Assembly (NCBI RefSeq): GCF_037975245.1
Contig: NC_092575.1
Span: forward strand, 7,973,001 to 8,037,000
DNA length: 64,000 nt
Source of the DNA: Apostichopus japonicus
Lineage: Eukaryota > Echinodermata > Holothuroidea > Aspidochirotida > Stichopodidae
Reading direction: 5' to 3'
Shown here: positions 1 to 14,313 of the stretch, piece by piece
How positions within the stretch are numbered: the stretch's first letter is position 1
Layout: each line of letters begins with the position of its first letter
Notes under the pieces: generated by a model
The model's input: the letters and a program-made list of their open reading frames with translations, nothing else
Told to the model about the DNA's origin: nothing
Databases searched by the model: none
Made by a program: the position numbers and the translations under genes

Positions 1-671
1 CGGTGACTGACATTAATGTCATGCAAATTGCTTCCCACCTTGCTTTATATATCTTTACAGAATGGGCAGAGTTATTTTGCCCTGAAAGACAAGGCGACGA
101 TCAACACTATACCATCGCACGAGACAGGGAGAACATATACACCCTTCAATCTTGATTGCCAATTCATAAACAGATGTGCTTATGAAATATTTATGCAATT
201 TCCAATACAAAGTTATGACTTCTTTAAAGCCAGGCATTTTCCCTGGAGCAGAACCAATCGTACCCCCAGTTGGATTAGCATTTTGTCTAAATTTGCAACT
301 TGGCCGACAACGGAACAAACTTCCACAGCAGTTGAAGCTCATAAAAATAAACACCATTTACCAAAGTTCAAAGTGTTATTTAGCTTTCGAAAATGGAACC
401 CACCAATAGATATTTGATCAAGAGATGCAGAATTACAGAATTGTGGCATATGGGAGGGGGGGGGGGTCATATTGTCTGTAAGGAACAATTGGCAGGAACA
501 TGCAAATTGTGCCAGTGGTAAAGAAGTCTTGACTCTATTGTTTTATATAATAACAGAGTGACATTTTACTTAAAAACGTTTGTGATAAAATCATCCATTT
601 AAGGCGATCTATTTTACGGTATGTATGTTGTATAGTGGCTGATCAATTCATAGTAGTTTCTTTGAAATTCC

Positions 672-790
672 AAAACTTACTTGTTTGGATATTTACGAGC
701 GATGAGCTTACCTGTCTCCCCACAGGAGGTGCTAAGGTTGTGGGGAGACAGGTAAGCGAGGAACGAAGTAAATTATACAAATCTATGTAA
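672..790. repeat. Foldback (inverted) repeat with perfect 19-bp arms
   Basis: Bases 706-724 (GCTTACCTGTCTCCCCACA) are exactly reverse-complementary to 739-757, with a 14-nt spacer. The inversion continues less perfectly outward (672-705 versus about 758-790). The left half is related to 3623-3688, where the same sequence continues as ACCTTAGCACCTC, the reverse complement of the spacer here. The two arms are therefore head-to-head copies of one dispersed repeat. Each arm carries a perfect 5' splice-site consensus, CAGGTAAG. Confidence 0.8.
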
Positions 791-2171
791 TTTTGCTGTA
801 CTAGCTCAATGCAACTACTTATCAAACCGTACTTCCTAGTTAACGTTGTCGAAATCGAGTTACTAATATTTTAAATCCAGAACAAAAACACAATTCACAA
901 TGTGATAACATCATAATTAGACTCTGTTTCGTAAACAGTTGCCACCAGTTTGAGGTATTGTATACAGTTATTGCACTGTTTCTAACATTGTGATCTTGGT
1001 AGGGAAGGAAGGAACAACCCATTATTAAAACCATGAACAGCCTCCATTGGCTCTGGCGCTCATCTTTGGTATATCTGCACAATTTACAAGATGTTATACA
1101 CTGTATCAATCAATGGTAGTACTCTAGGATAAAAGCAAGCTGCACAAAAAGGATCATACAGTCTACATTCTGGCATATTATATCATTTCAAGTAGCTTTT
1201 AGTTTTGATTGAAGTAAAATTTCCAATAATATCCTAAATTTAATACCACTAGCAACAAGGGACTTTATAAGTTTTGACTTGCAAAGATTTTATTACAAAT
1301 AAGAACGGGAAAGTCAAAAAGTTTGAAACTTTCTTAAGAATGCATTTTGGTATTAAGAATATTAGTGGTTTGGGGGACATTTTTTGTTTTTGTTTTTTTT
1401 GTTTTAATAATTAATAACTATGAAATAAATATTCATTTGTTAAAAACCATGAGTATCTTAATTTAATTTCTCTCCTGTCTAATTTTGAGATATATACTCG
1501 GAAACGTTAGAGCCAACCAAACACAAACTGCTTCTTAATATTGATTGAAAGACTCGTATACTCTCTTTTAAAAGTATATATATCTCTCGGAAAACATGTC
1601 ACTCCTCAACTTTATCAAATTTGAGCGAGTCACACATGTCTAAATCTTTTCTAAAAATGCTGACATAGCTTAGAATCGTAGAACCAACAGAAGAAGCTCC
1701 TAAAATAACCTTGAAGCCATCCAAACCATCCAAACCTTGGAGAACAGTGCAAAAAGACAGAAGAAGGAGAGGGAAAAAACAGATTGTAGCATTAACAGTT
1801 CAGAGAGTAGTGAGGAGAGAAATTGCTAACCAATGGGGGGAGAGGGCAATAACCAGAGTGAAGGTTATGTAGCCAAAACAACAAACCTTTTTTTATCTTT
1901 ACTTATATTCTACACTACAGATTGGTGGATTGAAGGGAAAAGATACTTTTGTGGTTGACATACCAAAGAAATAGAAACCAAGCAAAGTTTGAAATGCGCT
2001 GCATTTGTATGTATGTATGTGACACAGTTTACTAAATTTAATTTTTTTTTTTACACACAAAGCCTTAGTCTAGGAATTTGAAAACTGACAACCATGGCAT
2101 ATTCTGAACAAAGGATAGAATCCATGCCCTTGTCATCATGATTGAAATTGAAAGATGGATATTTCTGAGAT

Positions 2172-2230
2172 GTAGGGGTGAGATAGGGGGTGAGATAGGA
2201 GGTGAGGTAGGGGTGAGATAGAGGGTGGGA
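2172..2230. repeat. G-rich minisatellite (GGTGAGATAGG units)
   Basis: Four to five imperfect copies of a GGTGAGATAGGG-like unit lie in tandem. The open frames seen here on the minus strand (repeating Tyr-Leu-Thr-Pro) are by-products of the repeat. Confidence 0.75.
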
Positions 2231-3430
2231 GGGAGAATTGGGCACAGAATTTTTTTTTGGCAAGGCAATTGATCCTTTTCTGGACTTTTAATGGAGATGA
2301 TGGCAGCAAGTGGCTGATGCTAGGTTAAATGAGGTATAGTCTTTTTCATACCAAAAGGTTCAAGATGGAACTTGGGATGGGCTCAAGACTATCAACATGT
2401 CACACCCGTTGTCAACATTCCAATGACTTGATATTTCACTGGGATAGCAGACTGTACTACTTACTTGATCACAAACTAGCTGTGACCTCATCATTAAGTG
2501 GCGTACTACTGTTTCCCTTTAATTATTGTTGCCAGTTACATGTTGCCACTGACAAATAACCAATCATACCATCTTTATTAATTCTATTGCATCCCTCCCT
2601 CCCTCCCTCCTCCTACCCGGTGAGATGCGGCTATCAGCAGCTTATTAAATAGAATGACGTAATTAACAGTCCACAAGAAAGAACTCATCAATCCCACCCA
2701 CTAAAAATCAATGTTATTGACAGAGATCCATAGAGTGGGTAAGTTAGCATACCTACCCGTTACTATTGTCCGTAATCTGTATCAAGTAGCAGTTAAAAAC
2801 CATTCCAAACCATTTGACTAATGGACACAAGTGGCCCGAGTGCATCAGAGTTCCTCGATACAGCCTACCAGTGAGTTTTGTTAGCGACTTAAACCCTGTT
2901 TGCACTTGGAAAGGGTAGATTTACTCAGCATGTGGTTTGATGACATATTGAAGACCTACTATTGATAGCTGAGAATGCCATTCCAGTCAGCACGTAGTCC
3001 TATGATCTCTCGGAACAAATCAAACTGAACGTACAGCAAATGCGACACCACATACAACTGGTTGATGTAATAACGGAATGCCTGGACCATACAGTATATA
3101 TGTACAAAGCCCATACTATATGGGCCAGTAGCAGCCTACAAAGCATAGAACTCAGCAATCAGTCATTCCATATTGCTATAACTAACAAGAACAACTTTCC
3201 TCGTCTCGCCAAAAATTTAATTAAAAAAATGTCCCCAGGGGGCAAGGGGAGGGGAGAGACCTCTTGATTTGCATGATTGTCATCTTCCAACGTTTACATT
3301 TTCCACAAGTTATACATTTTATACAAGTTTGCAGCATTTCATGGAATGATATACTAAACTGTCTCAAAAGTGCCAAAATCCAGCACATGTGATATATAAA
3401 GCACTAGAAGAAGAACATAACGACACTTAC

Positions 3431-3523
3431 CTGTCCATACTTTGCAAAATATGCCTTAAGATCTTCTACCGTGGTCTGTTGTGATAATCCACCTATAAAC
3501 ATCTTCTTTGTGCGCGTAACAGG
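3431..3523 (-). CDS. Musashi-family RNA-binding protein, internal exon: first half of RRM2
   Basis: This exon is 93 nt (31 codons), phase 0 at both ends, and reads PVTRTKKMFIGGLS followed by QQTTVEDLKAYFAKYGQ. MFIGGL is the RNP2 hexamer of an RRM. TRTKK immediately before RNP2 and TTVED immediately after GGLS are hallmarks of the second Musashi RRM. The acceptor has a long pyrimidine tract (CTTCTTTCTCCTTCCAG) and the donor is CAG|GTAAGTG. The exon stops just before the segment that would carry the RRM2 loop and RNP1, so the next exon must lie before base 1; nothing like it was found in 1-3430. Compared with my recollection of vertebrate Musashi, Pro replaces Met before VTRTKK, and Met/Ile replace Ile/Val in RNP2, both conservative for an RRM. 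Confidence 0.93.
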
Positions 3524-3567
3524 CTGGAAGGAGAAAGAAGAGGATGATGATCATTATATAGTGACGA

Positions 3568-4006
3568 CTGAGTACGTACATACAACACAGAAGTGATAGT
3601 CTAAATAGGGTCCAAAAATAATAAAACTTACTGGTTTATATATTTACAAGTGACAAGCTTACCTGTCTCCTCACAACCTTAGCACCTCATTCTACCGTGT
3701 CTACAGTAGTATGCCCTGGTAATCTTTTAACACTGTGCACCTTCATCGACCTTTCTCCGGTCGTTGCCCTTCCTTCTCATTCTACCATCCAAAGTGTTTA
3801 CACATACATTTTTGTAGTGGATTAAAATCTCTCGGAAATTGCCCAGAATATATTGGATTTTTACCTTCTTTACATCCTATTGGATTTCAGAACGTTTTAC
3901 AGCCGTTTACAGCCTGATAAGTATCCTTTTCTTCTAAAGGGAGGGAGTTTGGGGCTGAGTACGTACATACAACACAGAAGTGGCACAGTCTAAACAGGGT
4001 CCAAAA
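3568..4006. repeat. Local segment bracketed by 50-bp direct repeats
   Basis: CTGAGTACGTACATACAACA and the following 30 bases at 3568-3617 recur at 3955-4006 with a few changes, about 387 bp apart. The bracketed segment starts with the dispersed repeat also seen at 672-757. This fits a tandem duplication or an insertion that carried flanking sequence. It sits only 45 bp upstream, in transcript sense, of the RRM2 exon acceptor. Confidence 0.75.
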
Positions 4007-7000
4007 TTTGACATGCTAAAGAAGAGTAATTACAGAAAATACTATCTATATAGCAGACACCTGAAAATCTGTCCGTGTGTAATATAAAAAATGCTTCGTT
4101 AGAATTAGTCTGCCGGTTATCATGGACAATCAAAAATGGGGGTGGGGAAACGGATTCTAATAGCTTATTAACTACCATTATCTAAATTGAAGATACTTTA
4201 TAAAAAATTTAAAAATTAAAACAAAATCTTTCGGTAGGGTGAAAGCAGTTAACGTGGGTGCATGATGTCCAAGATAGGGGGGGGGGGCGGAATGACGGTG
4301 TTAGCATTTAATCAGTACTGATACAATTAAATGGGAACAAACAGTATTTAAGATTATGGTCAAGTTCGATGACTAGATGGTTCTGTGACTAACCAGCACT
4401 ATTTCAAATGTAGCATTTGAAGGAGGTGTAAGAGTTTGACCATTTTGGAGCTAATTTGAGGACAATTGGATATTTCGATGATCTGTACTTTATAGCTTAT
4501 GTAAATGTCATTGTCAACTATCATTTACAGAGCTGCTGACCCACAGGACAATGCAAAGTTATACTTTACTATCATCACTATACCCCTTAAACATACTGTA
4601 ATACAGCTGCAGAGAAAATTTACACCAAAGATGCAGGCAGACCTAAAATAACCTACGTCTATAATGCAAGGATACCAGGATAAAAACCAAAAACCATCAC
4701 AGATGCTGCCGTGGCAGCCACACCCAAGAATAATAAAAAAAGTCTTTCCATTCTTCATTCTATTGACAAAAATTTCCAGACATACAAAGATGAAAGACAA
4801 CAACATTAATGACTGGGACCATTTATACGGTCTGTAACCTGTAACTAAACTTAAAGACTGTCCATATTGCATTTATCTGGAATTTTAGTAAATATTCCAT
4901 TGTCACTTACATTTCATTTACATATCAGCAACTTGCGATTGATGAAAGAGTTATCACTGTGATAGAATTTGTACTCAGCGATCCCTAATTAACGAGTAAT
5001 TAAGCTTTTCTTAAAACTGACAATTTTGTTGGCCCAAACAATTATGCGTGCACACCATACATTTCTTATTCATATGTTAATACCGACCATCTCAATCACC
5101 TCCATCATGTGACATCAGCTTTTCCTTTACACGTAACAATAACTGCCAATCAAATCCACCAAAAAGAAGAAGAAGAAAGCTCTTAATAGACGTACATACA
5201 AACATTCATTACCTGTTTTGAAGCTTTTGTTAACATGAACGAGCTAGCTAGCCTAACGCGGGCTAATATCATAGGCATATTATTTGCAGCCTACACATAC
5301 TTTACGATTAGTGTATTACTATTAAACGAGTAACGTCAGTTGATGCATTAGACTTTTGTAAAACGAAGCAATCATGGACAATGCAAGGCGTATAAATACA
5401 ATAAATGATATACTGGACTTCCGCTTTAGTCCTAACGTGTTAGGCCTTAGATATAATCCACATTATATTCCCAAACATTTCGTTGTTCTACAAAGTTTAA
5501 TTTAACGTGTTGTTCAAATTGACCAAGCAATGCATTTTCGGTAAACTAATGATGACTAACACCATTCTTTGTTTATATTGTAACTTTTGTTCAGTGAAAG
5601 TTTCATTTAACATTTTAAAGGGTTTAATTTCTAATTTGAAAGCAGGTAAGTGTTGCTAAAAATAAACAGATTTCCAACGCAATATGCAAGGTCATTTTAT
5701 TTCGTTCGTATAGGACTATAATGCACTGTACTGAGTACACATATCGTTCGCACACTGATACATAATACAGGACGGTCAGTAATCCAGAAATTTCACAAGT
5801 ATTGCAAAGTACTGAGGCAACCCAGCATGAGCTTTATGCATGAAATGAACAGTAATATAGAGAGAACGTTTATAGGCGTGGCTTTTATCGTTGGATAATT
5901 AGCCATCTTGCTGACAAAAAATGTTCATCCTTTTTGTTAACATTTGTAAGATTCTAGACATATTTTCCTGCAAAATATGTTTCGTACATGCTTGGAATAG
6001 CTGCATACAGATCACAATTAATGGTATGAAGGCATCAATTTGGGGTGATACTTTCAATGCAATATGCTCCTTTAAGATTATGACAGAATACCTGCTTGCA
6101 GTAAGCAGGGCACTAGATGTAATACAATACTCTTAGGTTAAAAACATTTCACACCAGAGGCAAGAAACCACCAAAGATGCTAATAAGGGCAAGAAAAACC
6201 ACTGACAACACTAGTAACGCTAGTGTAAGGTCAAGATTTGCCTTCAAACCTTACAGAGATTCTACTACTCAATTAATACAAAAATTTGCAGACAAGATTA
6301 CTCTTCTTATTAATGTCATATTATTGAGCGGCTAAAATCACTCGAAGGCTGGATGGCAAGATTGAAGACCCTCGCTGGCTTTTTTTATCTTAGGTTCTTT
6401 GACAACCGGAGAAACTGAGAAGTCAGGTCAGTGAGGTCATGCAAAGTTGAAGCGAGGGGGTGCTGTACTAGGCAAAGTATCTAGGTATAATTTGCATACA
6501 TATTCCATCAGTGCAAAATTTAATGCATTTTCTCATATGTACACACCCATGTAACCCAAACCATAAGTAACAAATAGTTTCACATCACTTATAACATACA
6601 TACATTATATATAACTTAAACAGATATTGTTCCATTTGGGTGATTCTGTAGTTAGAGCTCTGTAAATTATTCTATTGTTTTTAATAATTTGAAGATGACA
6701 CTTTTGTTCTAAAATATTTTGGTACGACGAACATTTATTTATTATGACATATCAATTATGAAGAGCAAATAGTAAATAAATTCATAGCAACACAAAGGGT
6801 TTTTGTTTCTTCTTTCTTTGCTTTTTCCATTGAATTAGGGTTCCTTTGAGAATAATACATACATCCAATCAGGGAGCTGCTACCAGCTGTCTGCTCTAAT
6901 TTACAAAAGCCTGGTGGATTAACATTAGATTTACTTTCGTACTTAATAAAGTAAAAAATTGCGAATTATATTTATTGACAAGTTACTAGACATTAAGACA

Positions 7001-10000
7001 TTCCTTTCCCATGCAATAATTAATTTAACACACTGATTCCACATTTAATAATTTTGCTTAAAAGCTTGCAACTGTCATCTCTATTAGGTCCTTTGGCAAA
7101 TGGCAGGCAGTGTTTTGACCTGACAAGTATTGAGGTGAGCTGTTAAAGGATTTCAAATATCATGGACACCTAGTGCCATGCCCTGACAACCATTGCCATT
7201 AATATCTTACTTGGTTACCAGCAACACATCAGTCTTGATTTGTTAGCCATTCATTATGCATACAGTAGTTGCACACTTGCGATAATACTTATGTCAACTG
7301 GACATCTTAGCTAGGGTAACAGATACCCTAATTTACTTGTAATGTCTGCAAAAAAATATAACATTGACTGTATATCACATTCCACACATTTCATACACAC
7401 AAGAATATCTCGCACCGTTGGGGGCCAGAAAATTGAATCTGGGACTAATAACGCAACAAGCTTGCAGGTTATTGTAACTTTGAAGTGAGAATGACATACA
7501 AAGAAACGACTCAATTGAAACAAATTGAATCTGGGCTACGGCTCAGTTGGAAATCCTTGATGAAGTATAAATTCTGCTTCGGAGTTTATTTTCAAGTTCC
7601 ACGAAAAGTATTTCAGGTTACAAACAAAGTTGCCTTTTGCTTCTTTGATATTCTTATTAATTTCCTTTCTTCTAGCAATTGCTAAGGGTATTGGTGTTCC
7701 CTGTGTTTTGAAGTTTACTTTCTTTTTAGCTACACTGTCATTTTTGTTTTTCAAATTGTCAACAAAAAGGAAAAGATGGAGGGAATGGGGATGGGGATGG
7801 AAAAGGAAATCTGGAAGAGATTTGTAAGGTGGAATGTTATAATTTTTTTTTTATTTCATTTAATTAAAATAAAAATCATTATTTTGGTTCCTGAACTATT
7901 TTCTTTAGTGAACATTAAGGAGAAATTGAGGTTTTATCGTTATTGCAAAATCACTACATAAGGTGTGTCATGGAATGTGCTTCTAACCTGTCTTTGGTTA
8001 AGTGTGGTAGGTGTATGAGATGCCTGAACTGACAACATTGCAGTAATATTTATGAATATCAGTTATAATATTACAGACATTCAAAGAAATGAATAAAAGA
8101 AAAAAGATCTGGCCAACATAACAACAATTCCTGAATTAGGACTCTTTCAAGCACCTTGAACTATGTATGTCCCTAAACGGCATCATTGACGATGATGGCA
8201 GCAGTTGTTTCGTGGTTTGATAATACAACCCATGAGAATGACAGTAACACCAGATCATGTGGAATATTTAATACATTTGAAGCCTGTATAAGAGAACGTG
8301 GACACGCATACATGTAAACTCAGTTCACTCTGATCTTCTTCCCTTCAGGGTAAAAGTATGTTTGAGTCTTCAAAGGAAACACTGTTTTTTTTTTTTGGTT
8401 TTCTTCTCTTCTTTTCTGTTTATTTTGACTTTTTTACCGCACCGATCAGTTCCCTGCACGTACACTACTTTTACCACCAAAGAGCTAGATCTACGGTTCA
8501 CATAGGACAGATATTACAACTTGTCAAGTTTCTGTACCTGTGCCGCTCGCTGTAAACCACAATGATGATGATAATAATAATAATAATATCATACCAATCA
8601 TATGACAGAGCCACACATCTGGAAGTGAAGGCTGAGGTGCATCAAACATATGATAATCGTAGATAACTCTAATTACCATGAACATTCGATAGTTAAGAGA
8701 TTATTATTTGGTTTGAATGAATTTTGACAACCACTTCCTTCTTCCATGTCTGAACCTTAATGACTACCAGGGAAGTCCAGATGTGCATATTCATTGGGGA
8801 ACTGCTTTAAATGAAAAGATCGGTCAAACAATATACGGCCTAGGTTGCAATCATAATGTCAACTAATCTTTTGCATTTGATGGTCATATAATCTGTATTT
8901 AAGCACACTAGAAATAGCTTCAGTTTTCAACAGTATAATTTTTCCTGGATTTTCTGATCACTCTACTCTTTCAAAAGCAATCAGGAGTGATTAAATAGAC
9001 GTTAAGAGTGGCGGCAGTAAAATGCTTGTTGAAATTCCATCATGGGTGACCGTGCATTAAATGTGAATTTTGAGAATATTTAGGGGCAATTAACACTGAT
9101 GACCTTTAAGCCTTAGTATTATCAATTATGTAAATGTGTCTGTGGCCTGTAACTTAAGGTTTCATACCAAGTAGTCAGTTTTCTTACAGTGTAAGTCATA
9201 TCCAGCTTTCTTGTAATTTAGTGGAAGGGGTCCACTTTAGAGGGATATATATGCTTTCCATTGTCTGTACTAAATGAAATGTTACTTGTATATTTTGGTA
9301 ACCAGAAAATGCAGAATTGAAACTGCTGGTAAAGATTCCTATGCATCTGTGGATCAAGGCAGTTCTTTCCTGAGTTTCCTCAGTGTCGAAATACTGAAGT
9401 CCACAAAAAGTTTACTAAGAAAATAAAGCTATCCCTTGCTGCAGAATTTACTTTCAAAACAAACATATAAGGATGCTTCATCTCAAGCATACAATTTCTA
9501 CACACAATTAAAATATACAATTTACTTGCTGTTTAAATTGCAGTCAAAACACTAGTTAAAATTTACCATCCATAAGACTATTAAGTACTGTGTATATAAT
9601 ATGTTGACAGAGATCCTTGGCTGGAAATGCTGCCAAGTTTATTTTAGTTGTTATCCCGTAGACCTACGACTGCTCCAATAAATATGGGAGTTTATTGAAT
9701 CCTGTGTGACCCAACAATCTCCTGGAATTAGTCACACAGCTGGAGAAAACCATGTGATATGATATTAAACTTTCACCTCTGCAGCTGCAGGAGAGGAACT
9801 TCTAAGGACAGAGAAACCCCCCCATCCTTGAGACTTCTTTCATTCTAAGTTATTTAAATAACAAACAATGAGATTATAAACTTCAAACTAAGAATGCAGA
9901 GAGACCTAGAGAGTGCACGCCTGTGTCCCCTCAAGGAGAGCAGTATTCAGTATGGGTTAGGGAAAGTCATTGTTGAATTGTGATAGGGGTGTCTAAAGGA

Positions 10001-13000
10001 GGAGGTTCTTAGGAGAAAATCTTTATGTGGCTTTGAAAGGATAATCAATAACAGTTAGTGATTGAATCTAAACTGGCTGATAGCTCCTTGAGTGGCAGTA
10101 TATGTATCTACAGCTTGGTGGAAACAGCGATACTGTCAGCTAATTCATTAAGCCATTGCTGTATTGATGATACACCTTGGGACAATCAGTACAATTGGTT
10201 TGTTGGGTATCTAATTCTACCAGCTACATGAGCCTTTCTGGTTTTACCTCTAATGTCATCAAGTTGAAAATAGTGGGTGAGGGGGGGACAGTATATCTTT
10301 TAGCACCTCATGTGATTTTTCCTTTTTTACTTTTAGGATCTAAGCAAGTACCGACTGCCAAAGCTGGTAAATATATCTCTCATTTTCGGCTAACAGTTTA
10401 CTCCACATCTCTCTCTAGCTGTCCATAGAAACATCCAATCAAGCGAGCTTACTTACGGACCATGTGACCATTTAGGTATAGTACCTTCTTGACAGCTAAT
10501 ATCTCATATTGATGACAGTTCTCCTACACTGTATTAAACAATACATCATTCACCAACACATTACAATGTTCACATACAGTTTAACAGTGGATTTAAGGAA
10601 ACAATGATACAAAGATCACCACCAAGGAGACAGACCACTTTGTAAAAAGGGCTGTGGAATGCTTCCACCACCCACCAGTGAAGATATTAGGACAAAAATC
10701 ATCTCAATAAAATGGAAGCCATTTCCCACTGAGAAATACATCCCAATGATTGACCTTGGGGACAAAGGTCACTACACTTTCTTATATCAAAGAAACTTAT
10801 CAGCATGGCAACTACAAATTGAAAAGCAGCTAAAACTTAATGAAGTGGGTTTTAAATGAGACAAATATCTTGACATATATTCTGTTCCTAAACTTGTGGG
10901 CATCGGTAGTGACCAAAACATCTAAAAATGTCAAAAATGCTAGCTAGATTCACAAGATTCATGATAATCCTATGACAGGTTTTAAAGGTAACAATTTACA
11001 ACAATTGTTCTTAAAAAGATGACATGCTTGGGTAAGTTCACGTGAAGCAACCAATCCCTACCAAAGACAAGCACAACTTAAACATGTATCATTAAAGGCA
11101 TTAAGTACTGTTAGGATTACGATTGTGTATCTCATAGCCTGTAAGATAATCAGGCAGGTACCACCGAATATGCAGGTCGTTGTAAGTACAGTAGTACTGC
11201 CTGTGTAAACAGGTAATGTATCGCTCTCTAGAGTCTGACATTTTGCAAATAACAAAAGTGAAATATCTGATATAAAGTGCAGGAAAGGAAGACTACTTTT
11301 CAAGTTTACAAATTCTTGACCTGCCAAACAATAGCTGTGGGAAGTTCATTAATAACTGGCCTTAGATCTACTTGTGAAAAAATAAAATACCACCAGATGA
11401 AGCACTCCTTAAACAATGGTCCAAATCTGCAATATTAATGATGGCAACAGCTTGATGTAACTCTTTTACCAGGGATGCATTAAACAAAGTCACAGAGCAT
11501 CTGTATTTATGGTAGCACAGAATCATTCATGCTCTCAATCTCCATTTGGCCTGAATTCAATATGCAATGCCCAGTCAAGCGTGAAAAATAATATTCTGCT
11601 GATAACAATTTGACTTCCAGCTATAACTGGATGAATGAGTCACTCTGAAACTGGCAGCAATAGGGATTTGTTTGGAATTTCACTATATAGGCAGAAATGG
11701 TAAAAGGTTAAAATGTAACATATACAACAATATTACAAAGTTATGTTATGTTTAATACATGTCAGAGCCAAAACAAGAACTGGTCACAAGGATCAACATG
11801 TATCCCTAGAATTGGCCAGTAGTGACCAGTGGACTACTAGAATTGTGTAATTGTTACCGGTGATAAAGTTAAAAGCCTGTGAGTTCAATATTGACATCCA
11901 TGCTAGAGCCACACACATCTAGAGCCACATACATTGACCACATACTTTGACATCCATAGTGGTGATGTCATCATATTGTTCTGAGCATGGTAAGGCAAAT
12001 GTTTAGCTTAGCTCTAGACATCCAAGGAAGCTAGAGTCACTTGTTTTCACAAACAGGAATCCATTCATGGGACCGTAGCATTGCAGACACCTCCACATTC
12101 TGTCACTACGCATTTTGCTTATGTATGTCACAAGTTTTGCAAACTCATTGAACATGTTCAACGGCCTATTCCCAGCGTATAAAGGTTCCCATGCGTGCAG
12201 CCTTTAATACCTGTTTGCTTTAGTTAATAACCTTATAGGCACATTGAAGAAGGTTACTGAAAGCAGCAACACTTAACTGTAGGTGCAGCATGATCAGGTT
12301 GCAAAAGATTTGATCCTACACACCTTAATCACGATCACCTATATCAACACTTCACACACTTCTTGAATGGACTAGGCTCTTCTATTTTCATATAAGTCCT
12401 TGTGGTTTTTTTTTTAGATTTTCATTTCTTTTCTTCCCATTCTTCTCTTATGTGTTAGTTGCCAGGGTCAAATAAATGATCTCCCAAGCCTAACAATTCT
12501 TTACTTACACATCTGTGTATATTTAGTAAAGAAAACAAGAGTTGCTAGGGACAAACTGAAGGCAATGTTGACTCACTCTCAGTCTTGCCTGACTTTTTGC
12601 GTCACAATTACGGACGTAGAAGTTAGATCGCAATGCCACGAAGCAGGGTGAGAATCTTGCTTCAAGCTTAGTAACGATCAGAGCAATGTTTCCCAGCATG
12701 GCTTAACTAATAATATCTCATATAGAAGAGTAGTCTACTTTATGACTTTTCAGGCAAGATACGTAATAGAAGCTTCTCGAATTGGCAAAAAAAGAGAAGT
12801 CACATGTAGACCTCCTGGTCTACTATGGTTACTACTGTGTGTTATCACTATATGACAAATAGCCAAATAACCATTTACAATAAAGCAGATTTGGATCTAT
12901 GTGAATGGCCACTTCTTGGGTCAGATAAGATTCTAGAAAAAACGCCAATTGAAATGTGATGAATCTGTGTAAGGAAGACACATTCATGGCTGACCGAGCC

Positions 13001-14157
13001 ATTAAATCTTATCCACACAAGGCTGAACTAACTTATCTTGAAGGTTCACAAAATTAACATTCTGGTTGTCAAAGGTTTTTTTTTTATGGGCAGTCGAAAT
13101 AACAAAAAGCTTTAGGTTATGGTTAAGTGTTTTTCGTTTTCCAGAGTTACCTGACAGGTCTCAAAACACTCTGACAATATTTTGGTACATTCCAATTTAA
13201 CACCCACACATACAACCATTTACACTCGACAACCACAGTCAACGAAAACAACTTTGCGGTTTCAACCCTCAGACCCTGGAAGTGTTTCCTCAGAGCCTAG
13301 ATACCCATTTTATCTCCAAATATTTTCTATCCAAAAGCATTATTTGGCTAGCAACAGCAAGAAACAAACTTTCAATAGTTATTAGCAGAGAAATTGACTT
13401 TCATTGCTTGGATGCACAGTAAAGGTCTGCGTCCCCACTTCCACGATCGAAACAGTGATAAATGTGTCGCCCTCTGAGGCCAGGTTTTTTAAGTTGATTC
13501 CACTATCGGTCTGATTTATCTGTAGCATTAGCTGGCACTAACAGCCCACCCGGTAAGCACATTCACCAATAGGGGCCCACAACGGCCAACTGTATGCACC
13601 GAATCCTCTCCACTCCTCTCCTCTCCTGAGCAGACAGTCGTTAATCTTCAGTAACTCTTGACCAAGACATTTTAACAGCTTAAAGGAGAGTTCTTTTGGT
13701 AGGAATAGAGACTAGAAGGAAGGACATTAACTTGATTTAAAATTCAATTTAAACAAACGGTTGATAGTCTGTCGACTGACTACAGACTGTGATACAACAC
13801 ACCAGCCAGCATTTTTATTCTGTTAGCTCTAATTTTCACTCTCGTGACAGGCTAGCGAGATTAAATGGTACATTTTAACTTCATTTCATCATCTTGTGAG
13901 TTCTCCCTGAATATTCTCTGATAATAACCATTTTGGTGAGTTATGTTACTTAAGCTCTGCCAACCATTAATGTATGTTCAGTTACAGCTTCCATTCACAA
14001 GTAGTTGAGGATCATAAATCAGTTTTTTTGTTACTGAGAAAGAATACAAAGAAAGAACAGATAATACTGTCAATTCATGCAGCAGTGGTTGGGAACTAAA
14101 ACTAGAAACCTGGAGACCAGGGTGGAGAGAAAGGACAAAGATGAGGGATGAATGGAA

Positions 14158-14313
14158 TTGATGTAACCTAGGGTGCATAGAACTGATGTAGCCTAGAGTA
14201 CATAGATATCACTGATGTAGCCTAGGGTGCATAGAACTGATGTAGACTAGGTTGCATAGAACTGATGTAGCCTAGGGTGCATACAACTGATGTAGCCTAG
14301 GGTGCATACAACT
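14158..14313. repeat. 25-bp minisatellite, 6 copies
   Basis: Units begin at about 14160, 14185, 14214, 14239, 14264 and 14289. The core is GATGTAGCCTAGGGTGCATA, containing the palindrome CCTAGG. One unit is expanded to 29 bp. Confidence 0.93.

Larger units (their letters stand above)
1..3430 (-). other. Intron (partial) downstream of the RRM2 exon
   Basis: The sequence from the exon donor (CAG|GTAAGTG) to the window edge has no candidate for the RRM2 RNP1 exon (a GFGFVTF-type motif) on the minus strand, so the intron extends past base 1. It contains a foldback repeat at 672-790, a G11 tract at 456-466 and a G-rich GGTGAGATAGG minisatellite at 2172-2230. Three overlapping open frames cover about 16-417 on both strands; none resembles a known family. 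Confidence 0.65.

Noticed and set aside
16-417. Overlapping open frames on both strands at the window start, with a TATATCTTTACAG acceptor-like site
   Set aside because: Three frames are open at once, which indicates few stops by composition; none looks like a known protein or the missing RRM2 half.
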